64,000 bases of DNA from [Flexibacter] sp. ATCC 35103 (GTDB lineage: Bacteria; Bacteroidota; Bacteroidia; Flavobacteriales; Flavobacteriaceae): positions 167,462-231,461 of the forward strand of contig NZ_MTQF01000001.1 of assembly GCF_001975985.1 (NCBI RefSeq), in the 5' to 3' direction. The position numbers and the translations under genes are program-made. Positions within the stretch are counted from its first letter, which is position 1. Every line of letters starts with the position of its first letter. Below the pieces are notes generated by a model that searched no databases, was not told the DNA's origin, and saw only the letters and a list, made by a program, of their open reading frames with translations. Shown piece after piece: positions 42,406 through 52,171 of this stretch.

Positions 42406-43863
42406 TTAGTACAATTTATTCGTTGCCAGTTCTGTATTTGCGGGCGGGAATATATAATTTACATCAGATGGTGTTACTGCCGGCGTTTGCAATTTACTAT
42501 CGCCTTTTGCAGGAAGCGTCTGAAGATTTCTTAGTAAATCCGGTCCGCGGAAACCTTCTCCTAACAATTCGATTCGGCGTTCTTTCCAGATGGCATCAAT
42601 TAATAAATTTGGATCTGAAAGTACCGTTGGGGCAAAAACATAAGAAGCATCTGAACGCTGGTGAACCGCTTTTAGCAAATTCGCAGAAAGTGTAAGGTTT
42701 CCGGTTTTTGCAGCTGCCTCGGCATAATTCAGTAAAACCTCTGAATATCTGATAACCGGAATGTAATCAAGAAATGGCGATGGTTTTGCATACTTTTTAA
42801 AGTATTGTTTTCCGGAAACAGTTCTCGTTAATTCGCGGCGTTTATCAGCAGTTCTCCATTGTGCATCGCCTAAAATACCTGTTGGGTTTAGATAATATTC
42901 TAAATTTGTATTGTAGATATAAGCAATAGAAGATTGTCCCGTATAAGAGTCTAAAGAACTCATAGGAATACTAAAAATAGATTCTACAGTACTATAATTT
43001 GACGAAAATATAACGGTAATATCCGGTTGTAAAGCATGTTTTACATCGCTTGCCGTGGTCGAAAAAGGAGCTTGTACCTGCGGCGCTAATTTTGCAGCTT
43101 CCTCAATTACTTTTGTCCAGTTATTCATAGTAAGATATACTCTTGTTTTTATGGCAATTGCAGTACTTACGTGTGCTCTGGTTGTGTTAAGATCTGTGGT
43201 TGCATAACTTTGAGGCAATGCTGTTTCGGCTTCATCTAAATCTTTCAGGATTTGTGCGTAAATCTCAGCGACAGAACTTCTTGCCAAATCATTATTAGCA
43301 GGACCGGTTTCTGCTTTTAATCGTAACGGAACTCCTTTTGATGCTCCTGCATCTTTATTATAAGGCTGTCCAAAACTTATAACCAGACTATAATAAGCCA
43401 ATGCCCGTACTAATTTTGCTTCGCCAATGTATTGCTTTGCTTTTTCCTCTGTAATAACACCTTGATTTACAGCCAGACCTTCGATTAGGATATTGGCATT
43501 ATTAATAGCTGAATAAGCGGCTGACCACAAATTATTAATATCATTTGATCCTGAACTGTACGAGTTGTTCCAGCTTTCATAACCTGTAAAATTATTTGCC
43601 GTTATATTTATAAAATCCTCACCACGCTGATCCTGATATAAAAGGAAACGTCCTCCGTATAAACTCGCACCTTTAAAAGCTTTATAAATTCCGTTTACCA
43701 AACCTTCGATTCTTGCCGGAGTTTTAAAAATATCCTTGTCAGAAACGGTGGTTTCCGGAGCGATGTTCAGGTCTTCGTTATTTTCACAAGAGGTAAATAA
43801 TAGTCCGGAAAGCAGCAATACTGTTGCAATTGATTTTTTATGTGATTTAAAATATGTTTTCAT
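42406..43863 (-). CDS. SusD/RagB family surface lipoprotein
   Basis: 485 residues. 'TVLLLSGLLFTSC' is a lipoprotein signal with Cys26. The TPR-like helical core and the RagB/SusD pattern are clear ('AKQYIGEAKLVRALAYYSLV', 'DKRRELTRT', 'FLDYIPVIRYSEVLLNYAEA', 'WKERRIELLGEGFRGPDLLR'). It forms the lid over the SusC channel encoded 18 bp upstream. Most such pairs import glycans, but others import peptides; here the downstream peptidases suggest peptides. Confidence 0.93.
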   Translation of the reverse strand: MKTYFKSHKKSIATVLLLSGLLFTSCENNEDLNIAPETTVSDKDIFKTPARIEGLVNGIYKAFKGASLYGGRFLLYQDQRGEDFINITANNFTGYESWNNSYSSGSNDINNLWSAAYSAINNANILIEGLAVNQGVITEEKAKQYIGEAKLVRALAYYSLVISFGQPYNKDAGASKGVPLRLKAETGPANNDLARSSVAEIYAQILKDLDEAETALPQSYATTDLNTTRAHVSTAIAIKTRVYLTMNNWTKVIEEAAKLAPQVQAPFSTTASDVKHALQPDITVIFSSNYSTVESIFSIPMSSLDSYTGQSSIAYIYNTNLEYYLNPTGILGDAQWRTADKRRELTRTVSGKQYFKKYAKPSPFLDYIPVIRYSEVLLNYAEAAAKTGNLTLSANLLKAVHQRSDASYVFAPTVLSDPNLLIDAIWKERRIELLGEGFRGPDLLRNLQTLPAKGDSKLQTPAVTPSDVNYIFPPANTELATNKLY

Positions 43864-43881
43864 TGTATTTTTTATTAGTTA

Positions 43882-46800
43882 TTAAAAACCGACGTTTAGA
43901 CCAAATGTGAACGTTCTTCCTTGTCCAACTGAATTTTTTTCGACTCCCATTGAAGTTGTCGAAGCTCCGTTTGAAGATGTTTCCGGATCTGATCCCGTAT
44001 AAGAGGTAATCAGGAAAAGGTTCGTTGCCTGTGCATAGATTCTAACCGATGATAATTGTGCTTTTTCTAAAATGTTTTTTGGCAGGGAAAAACCAATTGC
44101 CAGTTGCTGTAATCTTAAGAAATCTGCTTTTTCTGCATTTTCAGAAATTGCAAAACCGCTTGATCCATTTGAGATAACATCGTTATAAACTAATTTCGGA
44201 ATATCTGTTACTTGTCCCGGAGTAGTCCAGCGGTTCAAAATTTCTGTTGAGTTGTTATAAAAACGCTGGTCTAAAAGGGTTCCTCTGGTATTATTCATCA
44301 CTTTATTTCCGCCTGAATAGGTAAAACCAACAGTAAAATCAAATGCTTTGTATTGAAAATTATTCGTTAAACCCCCGTACCAAACCGGCAAAGCATTCCC
44401 CAGAACCTGATAATCTGCCACTGTAATGGCCGCCGCAGTTGTTCCGTCCAGATAAGTCCAGTTGCTTTGTCCGGAAGGAACCGCCGCACTATATTGTACT
44501 TTTTCGCCATTTTTATTGATGAAAATCCTTCGTCCGTTATCCGGATTTACGCCGCCGCTAACCGCTCCGTAAAGACTTCCCGCAGAATATCCTACTCTGG
44601 TAATATTATTGGCTTCTGTTGTAACCTGCGTATAACCTATAATATCTGTATTTCCTTCGGCAAGAGCCGTAACCTTATTTTTTACATGGGTATAATTGAA
44701 AGAAGCTTTCCATTGAAAATCTTCAGAATTGGCTATCGTTGCGCTAAGTCCAAGTTCAACACCTCTATTGTACATTGACCCAACATTTGAAAGAATAGCA
44801 TCTCCGGGAATTCCTTTTGATGGCGATTGCGGCGTACTTAAAATTAATCCGTTTACGTTGTTATTAAAGTAATCAGCCGTAAATTGCAATCTGTCTTTAA
44901 AGAAACCTGCCTCAAGACCGATGTTTGTCTGATCGCTGGTTTCCCATCCCAGATTTTCATTTCCTGCCTGAGAAATTGCCCATGTCGATGCTGAACCATA
45001 AATCGAAGCTCCGTAAAGATTTTGTGAAGCATAAGCCGATGAAAGGTTTCCGTTACCAACTCTTCCCCAGCTTCCTTTTAGTTTCAGTGAACTTACATAT
45101 TCTATAATTGAGCTGTTTTTAAAGAAGGATTCTTCACTTAAAGACCATCCGGCAGATATACCGCCAAAATTTCCGTATTTATTATTTAATCCTAAAGCCG
45201 AGTTTCCATCTTTTCTAAAGTTTCCGGTAATAAAATATTTTCCTCCGTAATCATATGATAATCTAAAGAAAGACGAAAGAAAAAGTCTTTCAGATAAACT
45301 GTTTCCAGATGATCTGATGGTTCCCCAGGTTCCCTGATAATTTTCAAAAAAAGGATCAGAAACATTGGTTTGATTCGCGCCCCAAGAGGAGTTTTCATAT
45401 TTTTGAACATCATATCCTGCCAATGCTGCAATATGATGATTAGCACCAAAATGCCTGTCGAAAGAAAAACTGTTTGTAAAATTGTAATTGTTTCTAAGCG
45501 CCGCAATATTTGTTGCAGAACCGCCTGTAGCATATGCCGAAGATCCTAAATTAGGACTTAAATAAGTTATATTCTCGGCTCTTAATCTGTCGATTCCGTA
45601 GTTACTGTCAAATTTAAATCCTTCAAAAAAGGTAATTGTAGCGTGAACGTTTCCAACAATGTGATCGTTTGAACTGGTATATTTACTGTTTTCAAACAAT
45701 GCGCCGGGATGCCATAAGGTATTGGTAAACAAGTTATTTCCCGGACTTGCAGTTCCTGTAGCGCTTAAATTATAAGAACCATCTGCATTATAAGCGGCAA
45801 CGTTTGGAGGCAGTGATAAAGCTAAACGTGCTGCGCCAATCAATAGTAATCCGCTGCTACTTAGTGATCCCGTATTTTGCGCCTGATTAAAAGTATTGTT
45901 GTAAGACAGGTTTCCGCCTAATTTTAACCAGCTGTTTACATCATGATCGATATTGAACCTTGCTCCTTTTCTTTCGAATTCATTATCCTTTGTAATTCCT
46001 TCTTGTTTAGAATAATTGCTGGAGAAAAAATATCTTGTTCGATCTGTTCCTCCTGAAATACTCAGGTTATGATTTTGAGAAACGGCATCACGATATACCT
46101 GATCTTTCCAGCTTGTATTCACTCGTGAACCATCGGCATTAAAAGACGGGAAAAAAAGTGCAGAAGCTACGGCAGCATTATTTTCGTTTCCGCTTAATAT
46201 TTTACTGTTTAATACGGCTTCATTTTTAATATCTTCGTATTGTGTGTTATTTAAAAGATTTGGCAATCTGGTTGCTCTAGTGATTCCTACCCAGGAATCG
46301 TAGGTTACTTTTGCTTTTCCTGCTTTTCCTTTTTTAGTTGTAACCAAAATAACTCCACCCGCAGCACGGGAACCATAAATAGAAGTTGACGCCGCATCTT
46401 TCAGGATATCAATAGATTCAATATCAGATGGGTTAATATCTGATAACGGATTATTAGCCACTGAATTTGTTGTGGATACATCGCCTGAATTAACCGGAAT
46501 TCCGTCAATAACAATTAATGGCGAAGTACTCAGGGAAATCGAATTGACACCACGAATCCTGATTACCGGCGGATCATTTAATACACCGCTTGGTGTAGAA
46601 ACATTTACTCCTGAGGCTTTACCAATTAACGCCTGCTCAAAACTTTGTACGGGAATATCTTTGATTGTTTTAGAGGTTATTCTGGCGGCTGATCCTGTAA
46701 ATTCTTTTTTACTCTGAGTTCCGTAACCTACTACCAAAACTTCTTTTAAAGCGGTATTAGAAGGATTAAGCCTAATATCGTTAAACGATGAACTGGCTCT

Positions 46801-47052
46801 TTTTTCGAGTGTTTCGTAGCCTACATAATTTATGGATATAGTATTGTCTTGCGGAGTTATCGAAAGAGAAAATTTTCCGTTGCCATCACTAATAGTCGAT
46901 TTACCGCTTTCGGTCGCAATAATCGTAACTCCAGGCAAAGGTTCTCCGGTATCAGAACCTCTTACGGTTCCGCTAATCGTTCGTTCTTGTGCGTGTAACA
47001 CACCGGAAAGTATGCTAAACAGAAAAATTAAGTTAAGTAAGATTTTTTTCAT
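43882..47052 (-). CDS. SusC/RagA family TonB-linked outer-membrane protein
   Basis: 1056 residues with signal peptide ending 'SGVLHAQ'. A CarboxypepD_reg-like domain (about 25-105; 'ISGTVRGSDTGEPLPGVTII') precedes the SusC signature 'LKEVLVVGYGTQSKKEFTGS', the plug ('SGVNVSTPSGVLNDPPVIRI' region, 'RGVNSISLSTSPLIVIDGIP') and a large barrel ending 'RTFTFGLNVGF' with a terminal Phe. First gene of the operon; its ATG lies about 250 bp after the SAM-I riboswitch. It should import the operon's substrate with TonB/ExbBD energy. Confidence 0.95.
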   Translation of the reverse strand: MKKILLNLIFLFSILSGVLHAQERTISGTVRGSDTGEPLPGVTIIATESGKSTISDGNGKFSLSITPQDNTISINYVGYETLEKRASSSFNDIRLNPSNTALKEVLVVGYGTQSKKEFTGSAARITSKTIKDIPVQSFEQALIGKASGVNVSTPSGVLNDPPVIRIRGVNSISLSTSPLIVIDGIPVNSGDVSTTNSVANNPLSDINPSDIESIDILKDAASTSIYGSRAAGGVILVTTKKGKAGKAKVTYDSWVGITRATRLPNLLNNTQYEDIKNEAVLNSKILSGNENNAAVASALFFPSFNADGSRVNTSWKDQVYRDAVSQNHNLSISGGTDRTRYFFSSNYSKQEGITKDNEFERKGARFNIDHDVNSWLKLGGNLSYNNTFNQAQNTGSLSSSGLLLIGAARLALSLPPNVAAYNADGSYNLSATGTASPGNNLFTNTLWHPGALFENSKYTSSNDHIVGNVHATITFFEGFKFDSNYGIDRLRAENITYLSPNLGSSAYATGGSATNIAALRNNYNFTNSFSFDRHFGANHHIAALAGYDVQKYENSSWGANQTNVSDPFFENYQGTWGTIRSSGNSLSERLFLSSFFRLSYDYGGKYFITGNFRKDGNSALGLNNKYGNFGGISAGWSLSEESFFKNSSIIEYVSSLKLKGSWGRVGNGNLSSAYASQNLYGASIYGSASTWAISQAGNENLGWETSDQTNIGLEAGFFKDRLQFTADYFNNNVNGLILSTPQSPSKGIPGDAILSNVGSMYNRGVELGLSATIANSEDFQWKASFNYTHVKNKVTALAEGNTDIIGYTQVTTEANNITRVGYSAGSLYGAVSGGVNPDNGRRIFINKNGEKVQYSAAVPSGQSNWTYLDGTTAAAITVADYQVLGNALPVWYGGLTNNFQYKAFDFTVGFTYSGGNKVMNNTRGTLLDQRFYNNSTEILNRWTTPGQVTDIPKLVYNDVISNGSSGFAISENAEKADFLRLQQLAIGFSLPKNILEKAQLSSVRIYAQATNLFLITSYTGSDPETSSNGASTTSMGVEKNSVGQGRTFTFGLNVGF

Positions 47053-47305
47053 TTGGTTTGGTTGTTAAAAATTGGACATAGAAATTCCCGGACCATTATT
47101 AAATGGCCTGTCAGTAATCAATAAAACTGGGAGTGGTTTAAAAAAGTCTAAGTGTATTGCATTCGGAAAACCTTAAAGTAGTTTTCTTCTCTTAAAAATA
47201 AATGATGCTTTTTAGTATTGGCGTGTAATAATAATTCCGTTTTCATTCTAAAAAATAAATGATTTACTAATAATGATCTTATTCAGATTTACTAAAGAAA
47301 TCTTT
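47053..47305 (-). other. about 250-nt stretch between riboswitch and SusC start
   Basis: Transcribed in the minus direction between the aptamer and the SusC ATG. It includes GAAAAC/GTTTTC (about 47170-47190), a 6-bp hairpin without a T-run, and a tandem 10-mer GATTTACTAA (about 47254-47284). How the aptamer switches expression (termination or translation) is not resolved here. Confidence 0.5.
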
Positions 47306-47401
47306 CTTATCTGTCCGCCGCAGCGGAAGGATTTAGCACCTTATTTGGCAACAGGTTGCTAAGACATCATTGGGCCTATTCCCTCAGTCTTTCTGGATAA
47401 G
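47306..47401 (-). promoter_or_regulatory. SAM-I (S-box) riboswitch
   Basis: On the minus strand the RNA starts CUUAUCCAGAAAGACUGAGG, then has GGCCC, GAUGUCUUAGCAACC, and AGGUGCUAAAUCCUUCCGC, ending GGCGGACAGAUAAG. These are the S-box core elements in order: the P1 stem pairs CUUAUC with GAUAAG, the kink-turn part CAGAAAGACUGAGGGA, the pseudoknot partner AGCAACC and the GGUGCUAAAUCC box. S-box RNAs turn off downstream genes when S-adenosylmethionine is bound. It lies at the start of the seven-gene SusC-VOC unit. Confidence 0.93.
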
Positions 47402-47876
47402 TTCACGTAGATTTTTTCTACTCTGCAAATATATACATAAATTCTATGTAATTAGTAGAGTTTAAATTTATTTTTTAAATTTTTATTCATTAAGTATCAG
47501 ATTTACAATTTTAAAAAAGATAATATCAACAATATAACACGCTATTAAAACAAAGATTATCAAACAGTTAAATAAATTTAAAAACTAAAAAAACATTAAG
47601 AATATAAACTAAAATTTTATGCTTCTATTTTAAGCAATGGCAAACAAAGCAAAAAAAGATTACAAAAAATATGCCTTTTTTGCCAAATGGGAAGGATGAG
47701 TTTCTTCGATTTTTAAATTATAGCCCTTCCCTATTTTATAACTTTAGAAAAAAATATTTATCTTTAAGTTTTTATGAAGGATAATCAAAATGTAATTTCA
47801 TATTATATAATCATCTTACTTCATGCAGTTTAGAATACGTTCTGGTTTATAATGCCTAACTTAAAGTACATTCAAA
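47402..47876. other. 475-bp divergent intergenic region
   Basis: Between the riboswitch and the plus-strand beta-barrel gene. It contains the -7 box above, GTAGATTTTTTCTAC (about 47407-47421; a 5-bp hairpin), then AT-rich sequence without a gene or a repeat. Confidence 0.4.
47426..47433 (-). promoter_or_regulatory. -7 promoter element of the riboswitch operon
   Basis: TATATTTG on the minus strand matches TAnnTTTG. A start about 7-8 nt downstream (near 47419) would place the S-box about 17 nt into the transcript, the expected position. No convincing -33 TTG was seen. Confidence 0.55.
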
Positions 47877-48947
47877 ATGCAGAAATTTTTTCCCTTCATA
47901 ATAGTTCTTTTCTGGTGTTCAGCCGCATGGACACAAACAAAATCAACAGACAGTATTACAACATCAAAAGCGGATAAAAATATTGATTTTAATATCCTGC
48001 CGTATCTAAATTACAACCGTACTCTCGATTTTATGTTTGGCGTTATCCCAATGATGATGTACAAAATAAACAAAGCAGATACCATTTCGCCTAAATCCTT
48101 ATCTGGTTTATCCGGCGTTTACACCACCAATAAATCATATTTTATAGCCTCATTCAACAAATGGTATTTCAAGGAAGATTCCTGGCGCGCACAATTATTT
48201 TTAGTGACAGGAAACCAGAACGCACAGTTTTATGTAGATGATATCGACATGCCTGATTTTTATGATTATGCAACCAAGTCGAGTATGATAAATTTTAGCC
48301 TTCAGCGTAAAGTAATAAAGGCATTATATGCAGGACTGGGATATTCGTATGCTCATTATGACACAAAATACCTGGACAATATAGAACCATCAGCTGTGAC
48401 GCAAACAAATGGTTTACAATTTAGTATGATGTATGATACGCGTGATGCTGTTTATTATCCTACCAAAGGGGATAAAATTAAATTAAGATGGCTTACTTAT
48501 CCTACATGGTTTGGAAATGACGCAAATGCCAACAAAATCTTATCAGAATACAATAAATATTTTCCCATGAGAAACGGAACTGATGTATTGGCTGCCCGTT
48601 TTTCAGGCAAGTTTGGGTTGGGTAATATTGCTTTTGAACAGCAAACGACAATTGGAGGTGAAGATATAAGAGGATATTCTGAAGGAAAATATCGCGGTGA
48701 CGGGCTTATGGCTTTACAGGCAGAATACAGATACAATTTTAATAAAAAAATGGGGCTTACAGGCTTTGCAGGTCTTGCTACTATTTACGGTTCTGATACG
48801 AGTGATTTCAACTGGGGACTGTATCCCGGAGCCGGTATAGGTTATCGTTACCGAGCATTTAAGCACGAAAAATTTAATATAGGCCTTGATGCAGCCGTAG
48901 GCAAAGGCGATTGGGGATTGTATTTCAGGATTGGTGAAGCTTTCTAA
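47877..48947 (+). CDS. BamA/TamA-like surface-antigen outer-membrane protein
   Basis: 356 residues with signal peptide ending 'CSAAWTQ'. The C-terminal barrel contains 'GGEDIRGYSEGKYRGDG', the VRGY-type loop-6 motif of the Omp85 superfamily, and ends in 'YFRIGEAF' with a terminal Phe. No POTRA domains are visible, so it is a barrel-only member, possibly a lipid- or protein-translocating pore. It is followed 2 bp later by a converging small gene. Confidence 0.82.
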   Translation: MQKFFPFIIVLFWCSAAWTQTKSTDSITTSKADKNIDFNILPYLNYNRTLDFMFGVIPMMMYKINKADTISPKSLSGLSGVYTTNKSYFIASFNKWYFKEDSWRAQLFLVTGNQNAQFYVDDIDMPDFYDYATKSSMINFSLQRKVIKALYAGLGYSYAHYDTKYLDNIEPSAVTQTNGLQFSMMYDTRDAVYYPTKGDKIKLRWLTYPTWFGNDANANKILSEYNKYFPMRNGTDVLAARFSGKFGLGNIAFEQQTTIGGEDIRGYSEGKYRGDGLMALQAEYRYNFNKKMGLTGFAGLATIYGSDTSDFNWGLYPGAGIGYRYRAFKHEKFNIGLDAAVGKGDWGLYFRIGEAF

Positions 48948-48949
48948 TC

Positions 48950-49120
48950 TTATTCGTCTGCGATTATAAGCTGTGATTCTGTAAATTTTCCTGTCATGAT
49001 ATTTCCCATTTCATCTTCCCACTGGGTAATAATATTTTCGATTAACTCTGGCTCAAAATCAGTTACTTTCATGATCTGATTGCCAAATTCCTGTTTTACA
49101 TTTTGTCCTTTCTTAAACAT
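48950..49120 (-). CDS. YodC/DUF2158-like small protein, 56 aa
   Basis: ATG at 49120, stop TAA at 48952-48950. The product begins 'MFKKGQNVKQEFGNQIMKVT' and ends 'MTGKFTESQLIIADE'; the order FKKG-x-x-V, a short beta core, then a 'W-x-x-x-x-G-x-x-x-x-G-x-F-x-E-x-x-L' tail matches the YodC/DUF2158 pattern of about 55-60 residues. It converges on the beta-barrel gene at 47877 with a 2-bp gap. It is below the usual annotation length limit but well supported. Function unknown. Confidence 0.75.
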   Translation of the reverse strand: MFKKGQNVKQEFGNQIMKVTDFEPELIENIITQWEDEMGNIMTGKFTESQLIIADE

Positions 49121-49415
49121 AATATCTGTTTTTTAAATTAATATAAATTAGCAGCAGTTCATTTCTTAGCTAACATAATAGCAAAATTAATAGTAGTTAT
49201 AGTCCTGTATTTTATACAATTACAGAATCCTTTTATATTATTAAAATTTGATATTGCTTAAGTTGCATTCTTCAATGTTTCAATTATTTAATTTTTTTTT
49301 TGATTCTGAATTTTTGTTTTAAATTTTATAAAATCTGCAGTAGATTGTATAAAGTCGCCGCGCTGTAATCAGATAATTTTACAGGTTCAATAACTTCATT
49401 AAAACAGATAAAATT

Positions 49416-49541
49416 ATGACTGATATAGCCCGTCGTTTTTCAGAAAATCCGGCATTCATGCAAACTCATTTAGGTACAAACAATAACGAACCCGAGGCAA
49501 TAAAGGCTGTTGTGGACGAACTAATTATCAGTCAAATTTAA
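49416..49541 (+). CDS. possible small protein, 41 aa
   Basis: ATG at 49416, TAA at 49539; product begins 'MTDIARRFSENPAFMQTHLG' and continues 'NNNEPEAIKAVVDELIISQI'. It ends 4 bp before the ATG of the transporter gene at 49546, so translation could be coupled. Composition is protein-like, but no family is recognised. Confidence 0.35.
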   Translation: MTDIARRFSENPAFMQTHLGTNNNEPEAIKAVVDELIISQI

Positions 49542-49545
49542 AACC

Positions 49546-50286
49546 ATGAAAATATTTTACTCTTTTATTGCTGTAACTTTATTTTGCTTTTCTCCTAAAA
49601 CTCTGGCACAACAAATACAAACTGACCGCCCTAATGAAACCGAAAGCCCAAATACTGTTCTGGCTAAACATTTACAAATAGAAAGCGGTTTTTCGTTTGA
49701 ACAGGATCACAGTGAGAAAACTTTTGAAATTCCGGAACTTGTATTGCGATACGGAATCATTAAAAATTTTGAAGTTCGTGTAGAAACTGCTTTAAAAATA
49801 TCTCATGAAGAAGATCGTAATCTTTACGGTATTCAACCTGTTGTAATAGGCGCTAAATATCATATAACAGATCACAAAGGCGCTATTCCGGATATTGGTG
49901 TTCTTGCCCGCGTAAGTATTCCGTGGATGGCGGATAATGCCTATCAGGAAAAATATTACAGCCCTGAAATTAGAGTGCTTGCCCAGCATGAACTATCAAA
50001 AGTTACGCGCTTGGGATATAATTTAGGCATTCACTGGTTGCCTGATTCTTTACAGCCTGAATATGTTTACACACTTTCTGCGGATCATTCTCTGACTAAA
50101 AAAATAAAAGTTTTTGTAGAATCCTATGGTTTTGCAGTACCTCAGCATCATGCAGAAAATACGGTAGATACGGGATTATTATTTATTGTAAATAAAAATA
50201 TACAATTGGATTTTATAACAGGAACAGGAATTATGCATGCCAATTCAGAAAAATTTGCCGAAGTAGGGTTTTCTGTTCGAATATAA
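49546..50286 (+). CDS. Phenol_MetA_deg-like outer-membrane transporter
   Basis: 246 residues with signal peptide ending 'SPKTLAQ'. 'IQTDRPNETESPNTVLAKH', 'LQIESGFSFEQD', 'LVLRYGIIKNFEVRVETALK' and 'IQLDFITGTGIMHANSEKFA' are typical of the MetA-pathway-type beta-barrel family (PF13557), thought to import aromatics or related compounds. Terminal residues 'GFSVRI' are consistent with a barrel. The substrate is unknown. Confidence 0.82.
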   Translation: MKIFYSFIAVTLFCFSPKTLAQQIQTDRPNETESPNTVLAKHLQIESGFSFEQDHSEKTFEIPELVLRYGIIKNFEVRVETALKISHEEDRNLYGIQPVVIGAKYHITDHKGAIPDIGVLARVSIPWMADNAYQEKYYSPEIRVLAQHELSKVTRLGYNLGIHWLPDSLQPEYVYTLSADHSLTKKIKVFVESYGFAVPQHHAENTVDTGLLFIVNKNIQLDFITGTGIMHANSEKFAEVGFSVRI

Positions 50287-50312
50287 TTCTCTATCAATAA
50301 ATACTTTATAAT

Positions 50313-50346
50313 AAAAAACCTGTAGCAATTGCTACAGGTTTTTTTG
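50313..50346. terminator. bidirectional terminator
   Basis: Stem AAAAAACCTGTAGCAATT / AATTGCTACAGGTTTTTT-type, with A/T runs on both sides. It follows the transporter gene (50286) and may also protect the Rsb operon that converges from the right. Confidence 0.85.
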
Positions 50347-50534
50347 ACATTAAACAAAGCTTCAGTTAATTATTTAATGCCTTATTTTATTTTGGCATAG
50401 CAAATATTTGATTTTGACTATAACCTTTCTTTATTTTTTAATTCTGAATATTTTACAAAGTTAAAGTACTGATTGTTAAATATTTTACATCATTCATTAA
50501 AACCTTTACACAATACATACCATCTTATATAGAA

Positions 50535-52166
50535 TTACTTTTTTGGTAAATAAATATAAAATGTCGTTCCTTGTCCGGGTTCGCTGGTAAAGTTAATTGC
50601 TCCGTTATGATTTTCTATGATTCGTTTGCATAAAGCAAGACCAATTCCGTTACCGCCATATTGATCGCGCTGGTGCAATCTTTGAAACATATCAAATATT
50701 CGATCAGAATAATCACTGTCCATCCCAATACCATTATCAGCAATCGAGATCAGGTGGTATTCTTCAAACGGAATCAACTTACTGTCAGGAACAGAACTAT
50801 TTGCAGAAAAAATTGTGGCAGAAATACTCACAGATGGCTGTTGTGCATTAAATTTAAGCGCATTATTAACCAGATTATAAAATAACTGACGAAGCTGTGT
50901 ACTTAATCCTTTAACTTCCGGCAATGGGCTTATATGGATCAGGGCATTTTTTTCTTCAATAACCATGCTCAGGTCATTTAAGGTTTCTGTGATAATTTCG
51001 TTAAGATCAACCTGTGTAAGCTGATGTATTTTATTATCTATTCTGGAATAATTTAAAACATCTGAAATCAGATCAGATAATCTTCCGGCTGCAAGACTAA
51101 TTCTGTCAAAATAATATTGTTTTCGCTGTTCTTCAGATAAATGTTCTCCTGCACGCGATAGCATAATCATAATTTTACGAAGTGGTTCTTGTAAATCATG
51201 ACTGGCAATAAAGGCAAATTGCTCAAGTTCTTTATTTTTAAACAGTAATTTTGAATTTGCACTTTCTAATTCACGCTGAATCATTTTTAACTCAGAATTA
51301 TCCTTAAGTGTTTCTACTACTGTTTTTTGAGCATTGATATCAACAAAATAAATAAGCCAGCTATTAAAAGAACCGTCTTCGGTCTTGTTGGGTACAATCG
51401 AAATAAGATGCCAGACATACACTGAATCTTTTTTGATCCTGGTTTCTCCAAAAAAGTCAGATCTTGTTCTTTTGGCTTTGCTCCACCCTTCGCCTATTGC
51501 TTCCAGATCGTCAGGATGAATAAAATTGCCCAACGCTTTTTTATCAAAAACAGTTAAAGGCAATTGCAAATAATTTTTGAGAGAATCATTGGTTACCAAA
51601 ACATTATTTCGCTCATTGACAATACATATCAAAACAGGAAGCGTGTTGGCAAGCTGCCTGTATCTGTTCTCGCTTTCGCCCAGTTTTTCTGATAATGCTA
51701 TAAGCTCAATATTCTTTTTTCTAATCTCGTCATAAGGTGACAAGGGAGGTTCGTATTTAAAATAATCTACTAAACTCTTTATTTTTATATCAGATAAAAG
51801 TCCAGGCGCTAATACCGGCTGGCTCAATTTGGTTACAGATTGATTGTTTGCAAATGTATACTCGATATCGCCTGATATTTTTGCAGCATATTCAAACGCT
51901 TCAGGACTGCATTTTTTCAGGTCTACAGTATCAGTAAGTATCGCCAGTATTTCTTTTTGGGTTGGTCTGATGACGTTTATGCCAATAACCAAAACCGAGT
52001 TTTTCCCTTTGGCAATAGAACATCTGGCCACTTCAGATACGGCTGTCGAAAATCTTGTCTGGGCTGATGATGGCATGCCACACATTTCGGCAATTTTCAT
52101 TGCTCGCTTATGAGCAAGAATTAAGTCCATTTCGTTATCAAGATTAATTTTTACAATCTCCTTCAT
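50535..52166 (-). CDS. RsbT-like-PAS-histidine kinase
   Basis: 543 residues, cytoplasmic. Residues about 1-130 resemble an anti-sigma-type ATPase ('MKEIVKINLDNEMDLILAHK', 'RFSTAVSEVARCSIAKGKN'), but the N-box is 'SEVARCSI' with Cys where RsbT has Asn, so nucleotide use is doubtful. A PAS domain follows (about 165-280), then HisKA with His323 in 'IASHDLQEPLRK' and an HATPase ('DNGIGMDSDYSDRIFDMFQR', 'GNGIGLALCKR'). It is the last gene of the Rsb module, 5 bp after RsbT-PP2C, so it may give the stressosome a two-component output. Confidence 0.88.
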   Translation of the reverse strand: MKEIVKINLDNEMDLILAHKRAMKIAEMCGMPSSAQTRFSTAVSEVARCSIAKGKNSVLVIGINVIRPTQKEILAILTDTVDLKKCSPEAFEYAAKISGDIEYTFANNQSVTKLSQPVLAPGLLSDIKIKSLVDYFKYEPPLSPYDEIRKKNIELIALSEKLGESENRYRQLANTLPVLICIVNERNNVLVTNDSLKNYLQLPLTVFDKKALGNFIHPDDLEAIGEGWSKAKRTRSDFFGETRIKKDSVYVWHLISIVPNKTEDGSFNSWLIYFVDINAQKTVVETLKDNSELKMIQRELESANSKLLFKNKELEQFAFIASHDLQEPLRKIMIMLSRAGEHLSEEQRKQYYFDRISLAAGRLSDLISDVLNYSRIDNKIHQLTQVDLNEIITETLNDLSMVIEEKNALIHISPLPEVKGLSTQLRQLFYNLVNNALKFNAQQPSVSISATIFSANSSVPDSKLIPFEEYHLISIADNGIGMDSDYSDRIFDMFQRLHQRDQYGGNGIGLALCKRIIENHNGAINFTSEPGQGTTFYIYLPKK

Positions 52167-52171
52167 AGCAC

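Noticed and set aside
45192..45533. 113-codon frame on the minus strand inside SusC
   Set aside because: Same strand, different frame within the SusC barrel; composition is typical of a shadow frame.
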